A stretch of DNA of 64,000 bases from DASQUK01 sp046726215 (lineage in GTDB: Bacteria; Actinomycetota; Acidimicrobiia; Acidimicrobiales; VFJN01): assembly GCA_046726215.1 (NCBI GenBank), contig JBKPAA010000059.1, forward strand, positions 1 through 64,000, written 5' to 3'. The position numbers and the translations under genes are program-made. A model generated the notes under the pieces. The model was not told where the DNA came from. It was given only the letters and a program-made list of their open reading frames with translations, and searched no databases. This document shows, one piece after another, positions 1-8,086 of this stretch. Positions within the stretch are counted from its first letter, which is position 1. Each line of letters opens with the position of its first letter.

Positions 1-112
1 GGCGCCGGCGGTGCTCGGCCAAGAACTCGTGCACCGACCCCTCCCCGAGCAGGTGACCGCACAGCGCAGCCGCGTCAAGCAACTCCCGATCCCGACCAGA
101 CGACCCCAGCAC
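1..112 (-). mobile_element. IS1182-like transposase, N-terminal fragment (runs off window)
   Basis: Reading the minus strand from a GTG at 112 gives about 37 residues that include RELLDAAALCGHLL, then GSVHEFLAEHRRR, and continue off the left edge. This pattern (a short lead, DAA.LCGHL, GSV..FLA.HR) is what I recognise as the start of IS1182/IS1557-type DDE transposases, which would act on the ends of their own element. Only the N-terminus is visible, so it cannot be said whether the copy is complete. No terminal inverted repeat was identified between 113 and 270. The call rests on a short match and could be another protein. Confidence 0.5.
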
Positions 113-270
113 ACCCGCGGTCTACCTCACCGGCCACGAAAACGCGAGCACCGCCGACCGGATTGCTCAGCAGTCTCCTAGTGTGGGCGAGCTGTGCTGT
201 GGTCGTCGGGCGATCAGGTTTCGTCGTGCGCGTCGTGTCTACTTGTGGCGACGGCGGGAGGAGTTCCACC

Positions 271-849
271 GTGAGCAATGTGATCTGGCACATCACGATG
301 TCCTTGGACGGCTTCATCGCCGGGCCTGACGACTCGATGGACTGGGTGGTCGGGGAATGGAGCGAGGACGGAACCAACACGCGCGACATCGAGGTCGACC
401 GCAGCTCGATGGCTGACGAGGTCTTGGCCTCCGCCGGAGCGATCCTCGGGGGTCGGCGCTGGTACGACGTCGCTGAGCGGTTGTTCGACGGCGTCGACGG
501 CATCTACGGCGGCCAGTGGCAGGGGCCGATCTTGGTGCTCACGCACCGGCCGCCGGAGGACCCGACAGATGCCAGGGTCACGTTCGTGTCGATGTCCCTC
601 GCCGAGGCAGTGGCGGCGGCGCGTGCCGCGGCCGACGGGAAGGACGTCGTGATCTTCGGTGCCAACCTCGCACAGCAGTGCCTGGCCGAGGGGCTGCTCG
701 ACGAGATCGTGATCCACCTCGCGCCGGTGCTGCTCGGCGAGGGCATCCGGCTCTTCGGGACGTCAGACAGCAAGCGTGTCCCCCTCAGGCGCACGACGTT
801 GGTTGAGTCCGGACAGATCACTGACCTGCGGTTCAGTGTCCTGAAGTAG
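271..849 (+). CDS. Dihydrofolate reductase family protein (RibD C-terminal-like domain)
   Basis: A 192-residue single-domain protein of the DHFR/RibD_C fold. The N-terminus VIWHITMSLDGFIAG is the characteristic first strand and NADPH-site entry. ILGGRRWYD and the C-terminal VLLGEGIRLFG are the other conserved blocks. The GTG at 271 is chosen because GGAGGAG lies 8 nt upstream and the fold begins immediately; upstream in-frame starts would add unrelated sequence. Such proteins are cytoplasmic and their substrates are mostly unknown; a true folA role is unlikely because the canonical folate-site residues are not evident. It stands alone, beside an IS fragment and decayed genes. A second family member lies 1.4 kb downstream. 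Confidence 0.85.
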   Translation: MSNVIWHITMSLDGFIAGPDDSMDWVVGEWSEDGTNTRDIEVDRSSMADEVLASAGAILGGRRWYDVAERLFDGVDGIYGGQWQGPILVLTHRPPEDPTDARVTFVSMSLAEAVAAARAAADGKDVVIFGANLAQQCLAEGLLDEIVIHLAPVLLGEGIRLFGTSDSKRVPLRRTTLVESGQITDLRFSVLK

Positions 850-1074
850 CGGGCACCGCGGCCGCTGGCGGTGCGACTGCACGCCCGAGGGCGACATGGG
901 CGGGCTGGCCGGTGCGGCGGCACGAAGCACCCGTACAGGCGGATCGGACAATCTGGCGTGTCGACGCTCACGGCGGGTCGTGTCCGGGATTCATCGCCGA
1001 GTGAGCACGCTTTACAACCGACGAGCGTCCGGAGGTTCTCCAAATGCCGCTCGAGAGTCAGCCCCGACTTGAAG

Positions 1075-2008
1075 TCACGACAGATTCGAGCGGACCGCGG
1101 CGAGCCGCTCGAGCGAGTGCAGCACCTCGGCCTGGTCCTCGGCAAGATGACGGACGATCACGTCCGTGTAGCCGATGTCGCCCAGCGCCCGGAAGCCGGC
1201 CGCCACCTCGTCCGGTCCGCCGACCACCGGGGCGTCAGGCGGGAAGCCCCGGTAGCCGGCAGCCAGGACGGGCGCCGCCACCCGCTCGGCGTCGGCGGCG
1301 TCGGCGCCGACGTGGATATCGCGGCGGATCGCGGCGACACCCACCGGTCGCCCGTGCGCGGCGCAGCGCTCGCGGTATAGGCCGAGCTGCGCCCGGGCCT
1401 GGTCGAGGGTGAGGTACGGCGCGGCTAGGAACCCGTCGCCGAGCCGCGCCGCGCGGTCGATGGCCGGGTCCGCCGACCCCGCGATCCAGACCTCCACTGG
1501 CTCGCTCGGAACAGGCGCGACGCGGGCGCCGTCGACCTCGCCGCCGGCGAGCAGCGTGCGCACCGTGGCGAGCACCCGCTCGAACGCCGACACCCGCCGG
1601 TGGATGTCTGCGCCCATCGCCGCGAACTGCCTGCGCCCGTCGCCGAAGTCCGCACTGGACGATGAACCGCCCCTCGGCGATCGACGCCAGCGTGCCGATG
1701 TGCTCAGCGAGCAGCACCGGGTTCCACAGCGGCAACGAGTACAGCGCACCCGCGGGCGCGTCGCCCCACTCGGCCAGAAGCCGGCCCAGCATCGGCGTGT
1801 TCTGGTAGTAGGGCGTGCCGATCACGTGGTAGTCGCCGACGAACAGCGAGTCGAGTCCGGCCACGCGCGCCGCGGCAGCGCGTTCGATCATCCAGCGCGC
1901 GCCCGTGCGGGCGTCGCCGACGGTGTACGCGCAGCGGAGCGAGACCCCGACCTGCACCGCTCGGAAGCCGGCTATCGGCTCGGGAGCGATCGCAGTAGCC
2001 CGAACCAT
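1075..2008 (-). pseudogene. Luciferase-like (LLM class, probably F420-dependent) oxidoreductase, frameshifted
   Basis: Two minus-strand frames together encode one LLM-class flavin/F420 oxidoreductase. The first frame (2008 to about 1648) carries the TIM-barrel start with LDSLFVGDYH, the LLAEHIGTLASIAEGRF strand and FIVQCG. The second (about 1648 to 1075) resumes with GDGRRQFAAMG, VEVWIAGSADPAIDRAARLGDGF and ends in AVRSNLS. In intact relatives these segments are continuous (F-I-x-Q-x-G-x-GDGRRQF), so a single extra base near 1645-1650 breaks the gene. It could be a real pseudogene or a sequencing error. The start is uncertain: the ATG at 2008 is the longest option. No codon bias difference was noticed. 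Confidence 0.75.
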
Positions 2009-2043
2009 GGGAGCACGCTGTTGTCGAAGCGGGTGATGAAGCC

Positions 2044-2145
2044 GTGCACCTGGAGCTCTCGGCGGTGCGGCTCGGTCAGCTCTCGGAACGCGTTGCCGTC
2101 CCCGGCCCGCGCCCTGGTCATCAGGTCGGATGTCGTCACCTTCAC
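2044..2145 (-). pseudogene. ECF sigma factor N-terminal remnant
   Basis: The minus-strand reading from a GTG at 2145 gives a start followed by LMTRARAGDGNAF, RELTEP, HRRELQVH, which is the opening of sigma region 2 in SigG/SigJ-type ECF sigma factors (normally continuing CYRMLGS...). Similarity stops abruptly at residue H encoded at 2044-2046, and the reading then continues into unrelated sequence and a stop at 1972. Promoter-recognition region 4 is absent nearby, so this is a dead stub, upstream of and partly abutting the frameshifted oxidoreductase. Confidence 0.6.
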
Positions 2146-2294
2146 CCTCGCGTCACCCGCTTCCCGTTGGCGCGCTTCCACCCTCGGTAGACACCGGCCG
2201 AGGGGCGAACTGGGCGGTTGGACGGCGCCCAGTTTCCCGCCGTCGCGGTGTCCACATGAGTGGTAGCTGACAAGGCCAACGAAGGAGAACCGAA

Positions 2295-2867
2295 ATGGGA
2301 AAGATCGTCGTGAGCGACAACGTCTCGCTTGACGGAGTCGTCCAGGACCCGGCAGGTGACGAGGAATTCAGGCTCGGCGGCTGGGTCGGCCAGATCAAGG
2401 ACCGCCAAGGGGTCAACAAGCTCACGCTCGACGAGGCGCTGAGCACCGAGGCCGTGCTGCTGGGTCGGCGGAGCTACGAGTGGTTCGCCGCCCGGTGGCC
2501 ATCCCGGAGTGGGGAGTTGGCGGAAAGGATCAACAGCCTGCCTAAGTACGTCGTGTCCTCGACCCTCGAAGATCCCGATTGGAACCACTCGACGGTACTA
2601 AAGGGCGACGTGGTGAACGAGGTCTCGAAGCTGAAGCGAGAGCTAAACGGGGAAATCGTCGTCTGGGCCAGCTTCCAGCTCGTGCGCACGCTGATGGAGC
2701 ATGACCTCGTAGACGAGCTGCGCCTGAAGATCTACCCGGTCGTGCTCGGGGCCGGCGAGCGCCTCTTCGGCGAGACCAGCGACAAGAAACCCATGCGCCT
2801 CGTGGACACCCAGACCGTCGATGGCGACGTCGCCTTCCTCACCTACGAGCGCGTTCGAGACGCCTAG
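2295..2867 (+). CDS. Dihydrofolate reductase family protein
   Basis: 190 residues, RibD_C/DHFR-like fold. Visible blocks are KIVVSDNVSLDGVVQDP at the N-terminus, AVLLGRRSYEWFA (family GRxTYE-like block), VSSTLEDP, and a C-terminal KIYPVVLGAGERLFG. A clear AAGGAG ribosome-binding site sits 8 nt before the ATG. It is a distinct paralogue of the protein at 271-849 rather than a recent duplicate, since only the fold-defining blocks agree. Its base composition looks less GC-rich than the core genes downstream, consistent with the accessory character of this end of the window. The substrate is unknown; it may be a flavin- or NADPH-dependent reductase. Confidence 0.88.
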   Translation: MGKIVVSDNVSLDGVVQDPAGDEEFRLGGWVGQIKDRQGVNKLTLDEALSTEAVLLGRRSYEWFAARWPSRSGELAERINSLPKYVVSSTLEDPDWNHSTVLKGDVVNEVSKLKRELNGEIVVWASFQLVRTLMEHDLVDELRLKIYPVVLGAGERLFGETSDKKPMRLVDTQTVDGDVAFLTYERVRDA

Positions 2868-2947
2868 CCGCCGGGTGCTCGTCAGATCGTCATATTCCTT
2901 TGTAGTGGCGTGTCATTTCCGGCGCATACCAAAACGAGGAGGCATCC

Positions 2948-3772
2948 ATGCCAGCATCCATGAGGATTGCCGTGGCGGGGGCCACGGGACGGGTGGGAAG
3001 TCGGGTCGTCGAACTGCTGCTGGCGGGCGGCCATGACGCGGTGCCGATGTCACGGTCCGCTGGGGTGGATGTGGTGACCGGCGAGGGTATGGCGGCGGCG
3101 TTGGCCGGAGCCGAGTGTGTCATCGACGTGGCCAGCGGGACGGCAACGGGACCGCGGCGACGGGCGCCGGCGGCGGCCAGCGAGTTCTTCACTGCGTCGG
3201 CCCGCAACCTGCACGAGATCGGCGAGCAGGCGGGTGTGGACCGCATAGTGGAGGTGTCCGTCATCGGTATCGACCACTTCACTGCCAGTCAGGGCGCGGC
3301 CAAGTACGCCCACGAGAGGGCCATGCTGGCGGGACCCATCCCTGTGCGGGTGCTGCGGGCGGCGCAGTTCCACGAGATGGTTCCCCAGCTCATCGAGTGG
3401 GGTACCCGGGGTGACGTGGCCTACGTGCGCAAGATGCGCATCCAGTCGGTGGCGTCCCGGGCCGTTGCCCAAGTGCTCGTCGACCTGGCCACCGACCCCG
3501 CATGGGCGGCGTCGCCGGCACGCGCCGAGCCACCGTTACCCGAGATCGCCGGTCCCCGCCAGGAGAGCCTGGTGGACATGGCCGAGCGGTTCGTGGCCCG
3601 CCGCCGCAGCCCACTGCGGATCCAGGGCATCACCGACCCCAACGACCCCGACGACAAGCTCTGGGAGGACGGCAGCCTGCTGGCCAACCCCCACGCCACC
3701 CTTGCCGGCCCCACGTTCCAGGAATGGCTCGACTCCCCCGACGCCAACACGACGACCAACGGCACCCGCTGA
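2948..3772 (+). CDS. SDR/NmrA-like NAD(P)-binding protein
   Basis: 274 residues with an N-terminal Rossmann signature IAVAGATGRVGSRVVELL (residues about 7-24), typical of atypical SDRs such as NmrA-like or NAD(P)H quinone-reductase-like proteins. A mid-region VSVIGIDHF followed by KYAHERAM and VLRAAQFHEM is also typical of this group, where substrate-binding loops are variable. Expected to bind NAD(P) in the cytoplasm; the substrate cannot be inferred. GAGGAGG lies 6-12 nt before the ATG at 2948. It stands alone downstream of the DHFR-like gene, with about 80 nt between them, rich in A/T and likely holding its promoter. Confidence 0.85.
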   Translation: MPASMRIAVAGATGRVGSRVVELLLAGGHDAVPMSRSAGVDVVTGEGMAAALAGAECVIDVASGTATGPRRRAPAAASEFFTASARNLHEIGEQAGVDRIVEVSVIGIDHFTASQGAAKYAHERAMLAGPIPVRVLRAAQFHEMVPQLIEWGTRGDVAYVRKMRIQSVASRAVAQVLVDLATDPAWAASPARAEPPLPEIAGPRQESLVDMAERFVARRRSPLRIQGITDPNDPDDKLWEDGSLLANPHATLAGPTFQEWLDSPDANTTTNGTR

Positions 3773-4008
3773 CCGATGGCGGCGTCAATGCCGGTGGCGC
3801 CAAACGGCAACGTCCAGTGCAGCCAATCCACAGATCGTTGACGATTCGTCCGCCGAATACGCCGCCATGGCCGAGCCATCAGTGGGTCAGCAGCGTGTCC
3901 TGGAGTTGCGTCTGCCCGGCCGGTCATCGTCGTCGTCGGCCGCCCGGCGCCGCCACCTCGCGGATGCCTGCGCTGACCCCCACCCGGATGCAAGCGGGAG
4001 TCCGTCGT

Positions 4009-4014
4009 TAGCGT
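4009..4014 (+). promoter_or_regulatory. -10 box for leaderless methyltransferase transcript
   Basis: TAGCGT followed by 7 nt and then GTG 4022. The spacing puts the transcription start at or next to the start codon, as in leaderless actinobacterial genes. Confidence 0.5.
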
Positions 4015-4021
4015 GGTTGCC

Positions 4022-4696
4022 GTGAGTGAGCCGTACTGGCGGGGTGCCGCCGAGGACGAGGCGATGCAGGAGGAGCACGGCTTCCTCTGGCAGGCGATGC
4101 TCGACACCATCGGCATCGACCTGGCGGGACGCCGGGTGCTCGACGCCGGGTGCAACCGGGGTGGTTTCCTGCGGCTGCTCGTCGACGAGACGGGGATCGC
4201 GGAGGGTTACGGCTACGACCCGGCGTCGGGGGCGATCAACGAAGCCCGCCGGCTCGCCGGCCAGCGTCCGCTCACGTTCGAGACAGCCGTCACGGTGCCC
4301 GCCGGATGGGCCGAGTTCGACGCCGCCTTCAGCCACGAGGTTCTGTACCTGCTGCACGACTTGGCGTCCCACGCGGCGGCGACGTTCGCCGCGCTCGAGC
4401 CGGGGGCACCGTACTTCGCGGTGATGGGGGTCCACGCCGGGAGCCGCCTGATGTCGGCGTGGCACGACTCCGTCGCGCGCGAGCTTGCGCTCCCCAGGCT
4501 GTACGACCTCGACGAGGTGGTCGAGGTCTTCGACGGTGCCGGCTTCGAGGTGTCCGTCGCCAGGCTCCAGATGCGGTTCGTTCCCGTCTCGGCACGGCGA
4601 GGTGGACACGAGCATCGGAGCGCCTTGATGGACTGGCTCGACTACTACGGGCGGGACAAGGTCCTGTTCCGGTTCACCCGGCCGTCTCGGCGGTGA
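4022..4696 (+). CDS. Class I SAM-dependent methyltransferase
   Basis: 224 residues. SAM-binding motif I is RVLDAGCNRGGFLRLL (about residues 39-54), followed by the acidic motif II region GYGYDPASG and a motif IV-like AAFSHEVLYLLHD. The protein has no membrane segment and should act in the cytoplasm; the methyl acceptor is unknown. The GTG at 4022 is preferred over the GTG at 4013 because a TAGCGT -10 box ends 7 nt before it and there is no Shine-Dalgarno sequence, fitting a leaderless mRNA. It stands alone between accessory genes. Confidence 0.82.
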   Translation: MSEPYWRGAAEDEAMQEEHGFLWQAMLDTIGIDLAGRRVLDAGCNRGGFLRLLVDETGIAEGYGYDPASGAINEARRLAGQRPLTFETAVTVPAGWAEFDAAFSHEVLYLLHDLASHAAATFAALEPGAPYFAVMGVHAGSRLMSAWHDSVARELALPRLYDLDEVVEVFDGAGFEVSVARLQMRFVPVSARRGGHEHRSALMDWLDYYGRDKVLFRFTRPSRR

Positions 4697-4704
4697 CCTC
4701 CCTT

Positions 4705-4875
4705 CGTCATGCCCACCACGTCGCCAGAGCGACGATTTGGGTTCGCGGGGCGGATTCCCAGCAAGCGACCCCAGAGGGCTCGGGCCGAGAAGCTGAAGAT
4801 GCCGCCGTCCGACGCGACGAGCCAGTAGCCGTGCCGTCCGGGGCCGGCGCGATCCCGACGACTGACTTCGGGATC
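4705..4875 (-). pseudogene. Degenerate GYWLVASDGGIF-type repeat protein fragment
   Basis: Minus strand. Three successive frames carry consecutive parts of one repeat unit: IPKSVVGIAPAPDG (about 4834-4875), then GYWLVASDGGIFSFS (about 4786-4830), then GSLAGNPPREP and IVALAT (to about 4710). In intact extracellular proteins that I associate with Acidimicrobiia these are contiguous and repeated many times (VVGMA...GYWLVASDGGIFSFGDA..GS.G...L..PVVGMA). At least three single-base frame changes within 170 bp show neutral decay. The rest of 4697-5126 holds no recognisable gene. Confidence 0.65.
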
Positions 4876-5126
4876 GCTGCGCGCGCTCGAAGGTGGGACG
4901 CCCTCGAGTTTCAGGGTGTTCGGCCCGCCTGCGTCCAGGCGCATCTGGCGCCCCATAAGCGGACCAGCGTTGCTGGAGACACGATCACTCCCGCTTCCGC
5001 GGGGGACCGGGAAGTTCGGCGCAGCAGGTCGACGATCCAGCGTGAGTGTGCCCGCCTCCAGATGAGACGTGTGACTCGACTCGCGCCCTGAGATGTGGGC
5101 GCCGTGTCCAGGCTGCGCCCGCTCGC

Positions 5127-5615
5127 CTAGCGAGGGTCGACGAAGAAGCTGTCGTGGCGAACGAGGAACTCGTCCAGCTCCCGACCTCCTCGCTCGACCA
5201 TCTCGCCGAGCTTCTCGAAGTACTCCTCGCGAGGCGCGCCTGGCACGAAGAGCATCAACATCGAACTGGGTTGATCGGTCTCGTTCTTGAAGGCATGGAG
5301 CCCGCCCACGGGCACGTAGAGGAAGTCACCGGGTCCGGCGGCGATCCAGTCCTTGCCGTCGTACAGCGCGACCTCTCCCGACAAGACGTAGAACGACTCG
5401 GAGATCGAGCGGTGGAAGTGCGTTGTCGGCCCGGGGGCCCGCGGCCCCATGTCGACCTTGTACAGGCCGAACTCGCCCTCGGTGGACGCATGGGTCGCCA
5501 GATAGCGGATCTGGTTCGCCGGCGTCTGCACCACCCCCGCCGGGTCGCTCGCCGCCCTGTAGCTGGCGGACACCTCGCCACCATCGCCCAAGTAGCGGGC
5601 CTCGGGATATGACAT
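5127..5615 (-). CDS. Cupin domain-containing protein
   Basis: 162 residues forming a single cupin barrel. Motif 1 is recognisable in THFHRSISESFYVLSGEVALYDG (about residues 66-88; conserved HxH...E...G pattern), and motif 2 in PGDFLYVPVGGLHAF. The histidines and glutamate would hold a divalent metal. Function may be enzymatic or sensory; it cannot be assigned. The ATG at 5615 is preceded on its strand by AGGAGAAG at a good distance. It is monocistronic on the minus strand, flanked by non-coding or decayed sequence on both sides. Confidence 0.87.
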   Translation of the reverse strand: MSYPEARYLGDGGEVSASYRAASDPAGVVQTPANQIRYLATHASTEGEFGLYKVDMGPRAPGPTTHFHRSISESFYVLSGEVALYDGKDWIAAGPGDFLYVPVGGLHAFKNETDQPSSMLMLFVPGAPREEYFEKLGEMVERGGRELDEFLVRHDSFFVDPR

Positions 5616-5971
5616 CGGATCTTCTCCTGTTGGGGGTGGCGCCTCGCAACAAGGGGTCGCGACGCGGCGTGTGCCACTCTATGAACCCGAGTCCACGCGA
5701 AGCCGTCACCGCGGACTTGACGCGTTGGGACCCACGGCCCGCTGTCGAAGAAGTCGAGAAACACACCCCCGTCTCATCCAGCGCGGTCTCAGCGAGGTCG
5801 AGCTGCTGCCGCGGCTCGACCGGCAGCGGCTGGCCCCCTCACGGCATCGCGTATGGCGCAGCCGACCGGATAGTCGTCGCGCCAGGACGGGCGGCTGAAT
5901 CGAACCGCGCTGCGGACATACCACGTCGCTCGCGTGCGCCGCAGGCGCGCCCGAACGGAGGGGACGACGTG
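5616..5971. other. Non-coding stretch, no gene recognised
   Basis: About 350 bp between the cupin start and the metalloprotease remnant. Open frames here have no recognisable protein features and unconvincing codon pattern. It should contain the cupin promoter on the minus strand and, at its right end, GGAGGGGA just before the ATG at 5972. Confidence 0.5.
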
Positions 5972-6896
5972 ATGCACAGCCGGTTCGGGGTCTCATCGTC
6001 GCGACGGTCATGTGTGCCACCCTGGGAGCGGCAGGGGGCACGACCGGCGTGCTGCTAGGCGCGTCGCTCTGCGCGCCCGCCGGCGCCTCGGAACAGTCGG
6101 GCGCGCCGACTTCCGGATACGCCGGGCGGGGCGGCCCCCGCGAGCCGAACCTGGGCCAGACTCACGAGGATCTGCCGGCCTCGGCCAAGGGCCGCGCCGG
6201 GGCGGACTTCACAGCTCGGGTCCCCGTGTACGTCCGCGTGGTCACCGACGGCGCCATAGGGACCTGACGACGAAGCAGATCAACGACCAGATCCGCGTGC
6301 TCAACGTGACGTTCGCAGGCGGGGAGGGTGGCGTAGACACCGGCTTCTCGTTCCAGCTCGCCGGCGTCACGCGCACGGACAACGCCGGCTGGTTCTATAC
6401 CAACCCCGGCGGCGTCAACGAGCACTCGATGAAGAAGGCCCTTCGGCAGGGCGGCCCGGACGCGCTGAACCTGTACTCGACGACCGCAGGCGATTTCCTC
6501 GGCTGGGCGTACCTGCCCGACATCCTGACCAAGCCCGGGCAGGCGTACCTGGATGGCGTGGTGATCGACTGGGATTCGATGCTCGGCACGTCGACGACCT
6601 ACGCGGGCAGGTTCGACCAGGGCGAGACGGCAACCCATGAGGTCGGTCACTGGCTCAACCTCGAGCACACCTTCTTCGGCGGCTGCAACGCCGAGGGCGA
6701 CTTCGTGGACGACACCCCGGCGCAGAAGACACCGACCTCCGGCTGCCCCGAGGGCAAGGACACCTGCTCGGAACCGGGGCTCGATCCGATTCACAACTAC
6801 ATGGACTACTCCTTCGACTCCTGCTACACGGAGTTCACGGCCGGCCAGACGCAACGGATGAGCGACGCCTGGTTGCTGTTCCGAGCGGGCCAGTAG
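5972..6896 (+). pseudogene. Secreted M43 (pappalysin-like) zinc metalloprotease, frameshifted
   Basis: Three frames read in order give a secreted metalloprotease. MHSRFG starts at the ATG 5972 behind GGAGGGGA. A signal-peptide core LIVATVMCATLGAAGG with ASLCAPAGAS follows in another frame from about 5992, then the propeptide to VRVVTDGAIG at about 6258. The catalytic domain follows in a third frame from LTTKQINDQIRVLN. The zinc site THEVGHWLNLEH (HExxHxxGxxH) and the DDTPAQ and NYMDYS blocks downstream are those of peptidase family M43. Two single-base shifts (about 5990 and 6262) would prevent synthesis of the secreted enzyme unless they are sequencing errors. The catalytic residues themselves look intact, so decay is recent. 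Confidence 0.75.
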
Positions 6897-7014
6897 CGGC
6901 CGGCTCGTCACGGCGGCGCCCGCTCGGGGGACGCCCACCTCGACCCCTGCCGAGGGTCCGATCACGGCATCGGCCAGACTGGGCGGAGAGCGAGACCCAT
7001 CGAGTCCGCGGGAC

Positions 7015-8004
7015 ATGGAGGCGCTGGTGGGCCAGGTCCAGACGAGGATGTACCGGAAGGGTGTGTTGGAGGATGAGGCGTTCGCGATCGCGGACGTCTC
7101 CGAGCACCTGGAAGACCCCGACACGGTCGTCTGGGTGGATCTGTGCGGCCCGAGCAAGGACGAGTTGCACGCGCTGGCACCGGAGCTGGGCCTGCACGAA
7201 CTGGCGGTCGAGGATGCCCTGGGGCCTCATCAGCGACCCAAGCTCGATCATTACGCAACCCACCGCTTCCTGTCGTGCCACGCGGTGCGGCTGGATTCCG
7301 AGGGCACGGGACTGGACCTCACCGAGATCGACTCCTTTGTGGGTGACCGCTGGTTGATCACCGTCCGCACGAACGATCAGTTCTCGATGGACGCCGTCCT
7401 CCAGCGCTGGGACCCGTCTTCCGAGCTCGCCGCCCACGGTGTGAGCTTCCTTCTGTACGGGCTGCTCGATGTCGTGATCGACCAGTACTTCGACGTGGTG
7501 CGGGCGTTCGACGAGTACTACGACGAGATGAGCGAGAGCCTGTTCGACGAGCGGCCCCTCGACCCCGCCGAACAACGGGACTGGTTCCACATGCGCCGCG
7601 CGCTCGTGAAGTTCAACCGGATCGTGGCGGGGATGCGCGAGGCGGTGAGCGCATTGCTGCGCCGAGAGCATGGGGTCGTGCCCGAGGACCTCTACCCGTA
7701 TTACCAGGACGTGTACGACCACATCCTGAGGGTGAGCGAGTCCTCGGATTCGCTGCGGGATCTGGTGGCCACGATCGTGGAGACCAACCTGAGCCTCCGG
7801 GACTTTCGTCAGAACCAGATCGTGAAGAAGGTCAGTGGCTGGGCGGCGGTCATCGCGGTGCCGGCCGCGATCACCGGCTTCTACGGGATGAACGTCCCGT
7901 ACCCGGGCTCCGGTGAGACGTGGGGCTTCATCGTCTCCGCCGTGGTCCTCGTGCTCGCGTCGCTCGGGCTGTACCTCCTGTTCCGCCGACACGACTGGCT
8001 GTGA
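7015..8004 (+). CDS. CorA family magnesium/divalent cation transporter
   Basis: 329 residues. A long soluble N-terminal domain (EDPDTVVWVDLCGP, ELAVEDALGPHQRPKLDHY) leads into a helical stalk. The C-terminal pair of membrane helices follows: VSGWAAVIAVPAAITGFYGMN with the GMN selectivity motif at about residue 291-293, then FIVSAVVLVLASLGLYLLF, and a basic tail. Homopentamers of this family pass Mg2+ (or Co2+/Ni2+) through the inner membrane. Because cobalt and B12 genes follow within 1 kb, a Co2+ role is possible, but the motif fits Mg2+ equally well. The ATG at 7015 is the longest sensible start; no strong Shine-Dalgarno is seen. Confidence 0.92.
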   Translation: MEALVGQVQTRMYRKGVLEDEAFAIADVSEHLEDPDTVVWVDLCGPSKDELHALAPELGLHELAVEDALGPHQRPKLDHYATHRFLSCHAVRLDSEGTGLDLTEIDSFVGDRWLITVRTNDQFSMDAVLQRWDPSSELAAHGVSFLLYGLLDVVIDQYFDVVRAFDEYYDEMSESLFDERPLDPAEQRDWFHMRRALVKFNRIVAGMREAVSALLRREHGVVPEDLYPYYQDVYDHILRVSESSDSLRDLVATIVETNLSLRDFRQNQIVKKVSGWAAVIAVPAAITGFYGMNVPYPGSGETWGFIVSAVVLVLASLGLYLLFRRHDWL

Positions 8005-8086
8005 ACCAGGAGATCGGCCACACCCTTGCCCGGCCCGGGTCGCCGGGCGACCATGGGCGCGAGTCGACGCGATAGGGGTGGCTGCC

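Noticed and set aside
850..1074. Possible small gene between the first DHFR-like gene and the oxidoreductase remnant
   Set aside because: Frames in both directions are short or Arg/Pro/His-rich with no start signal or recognisable similarity; treated as non-coding.
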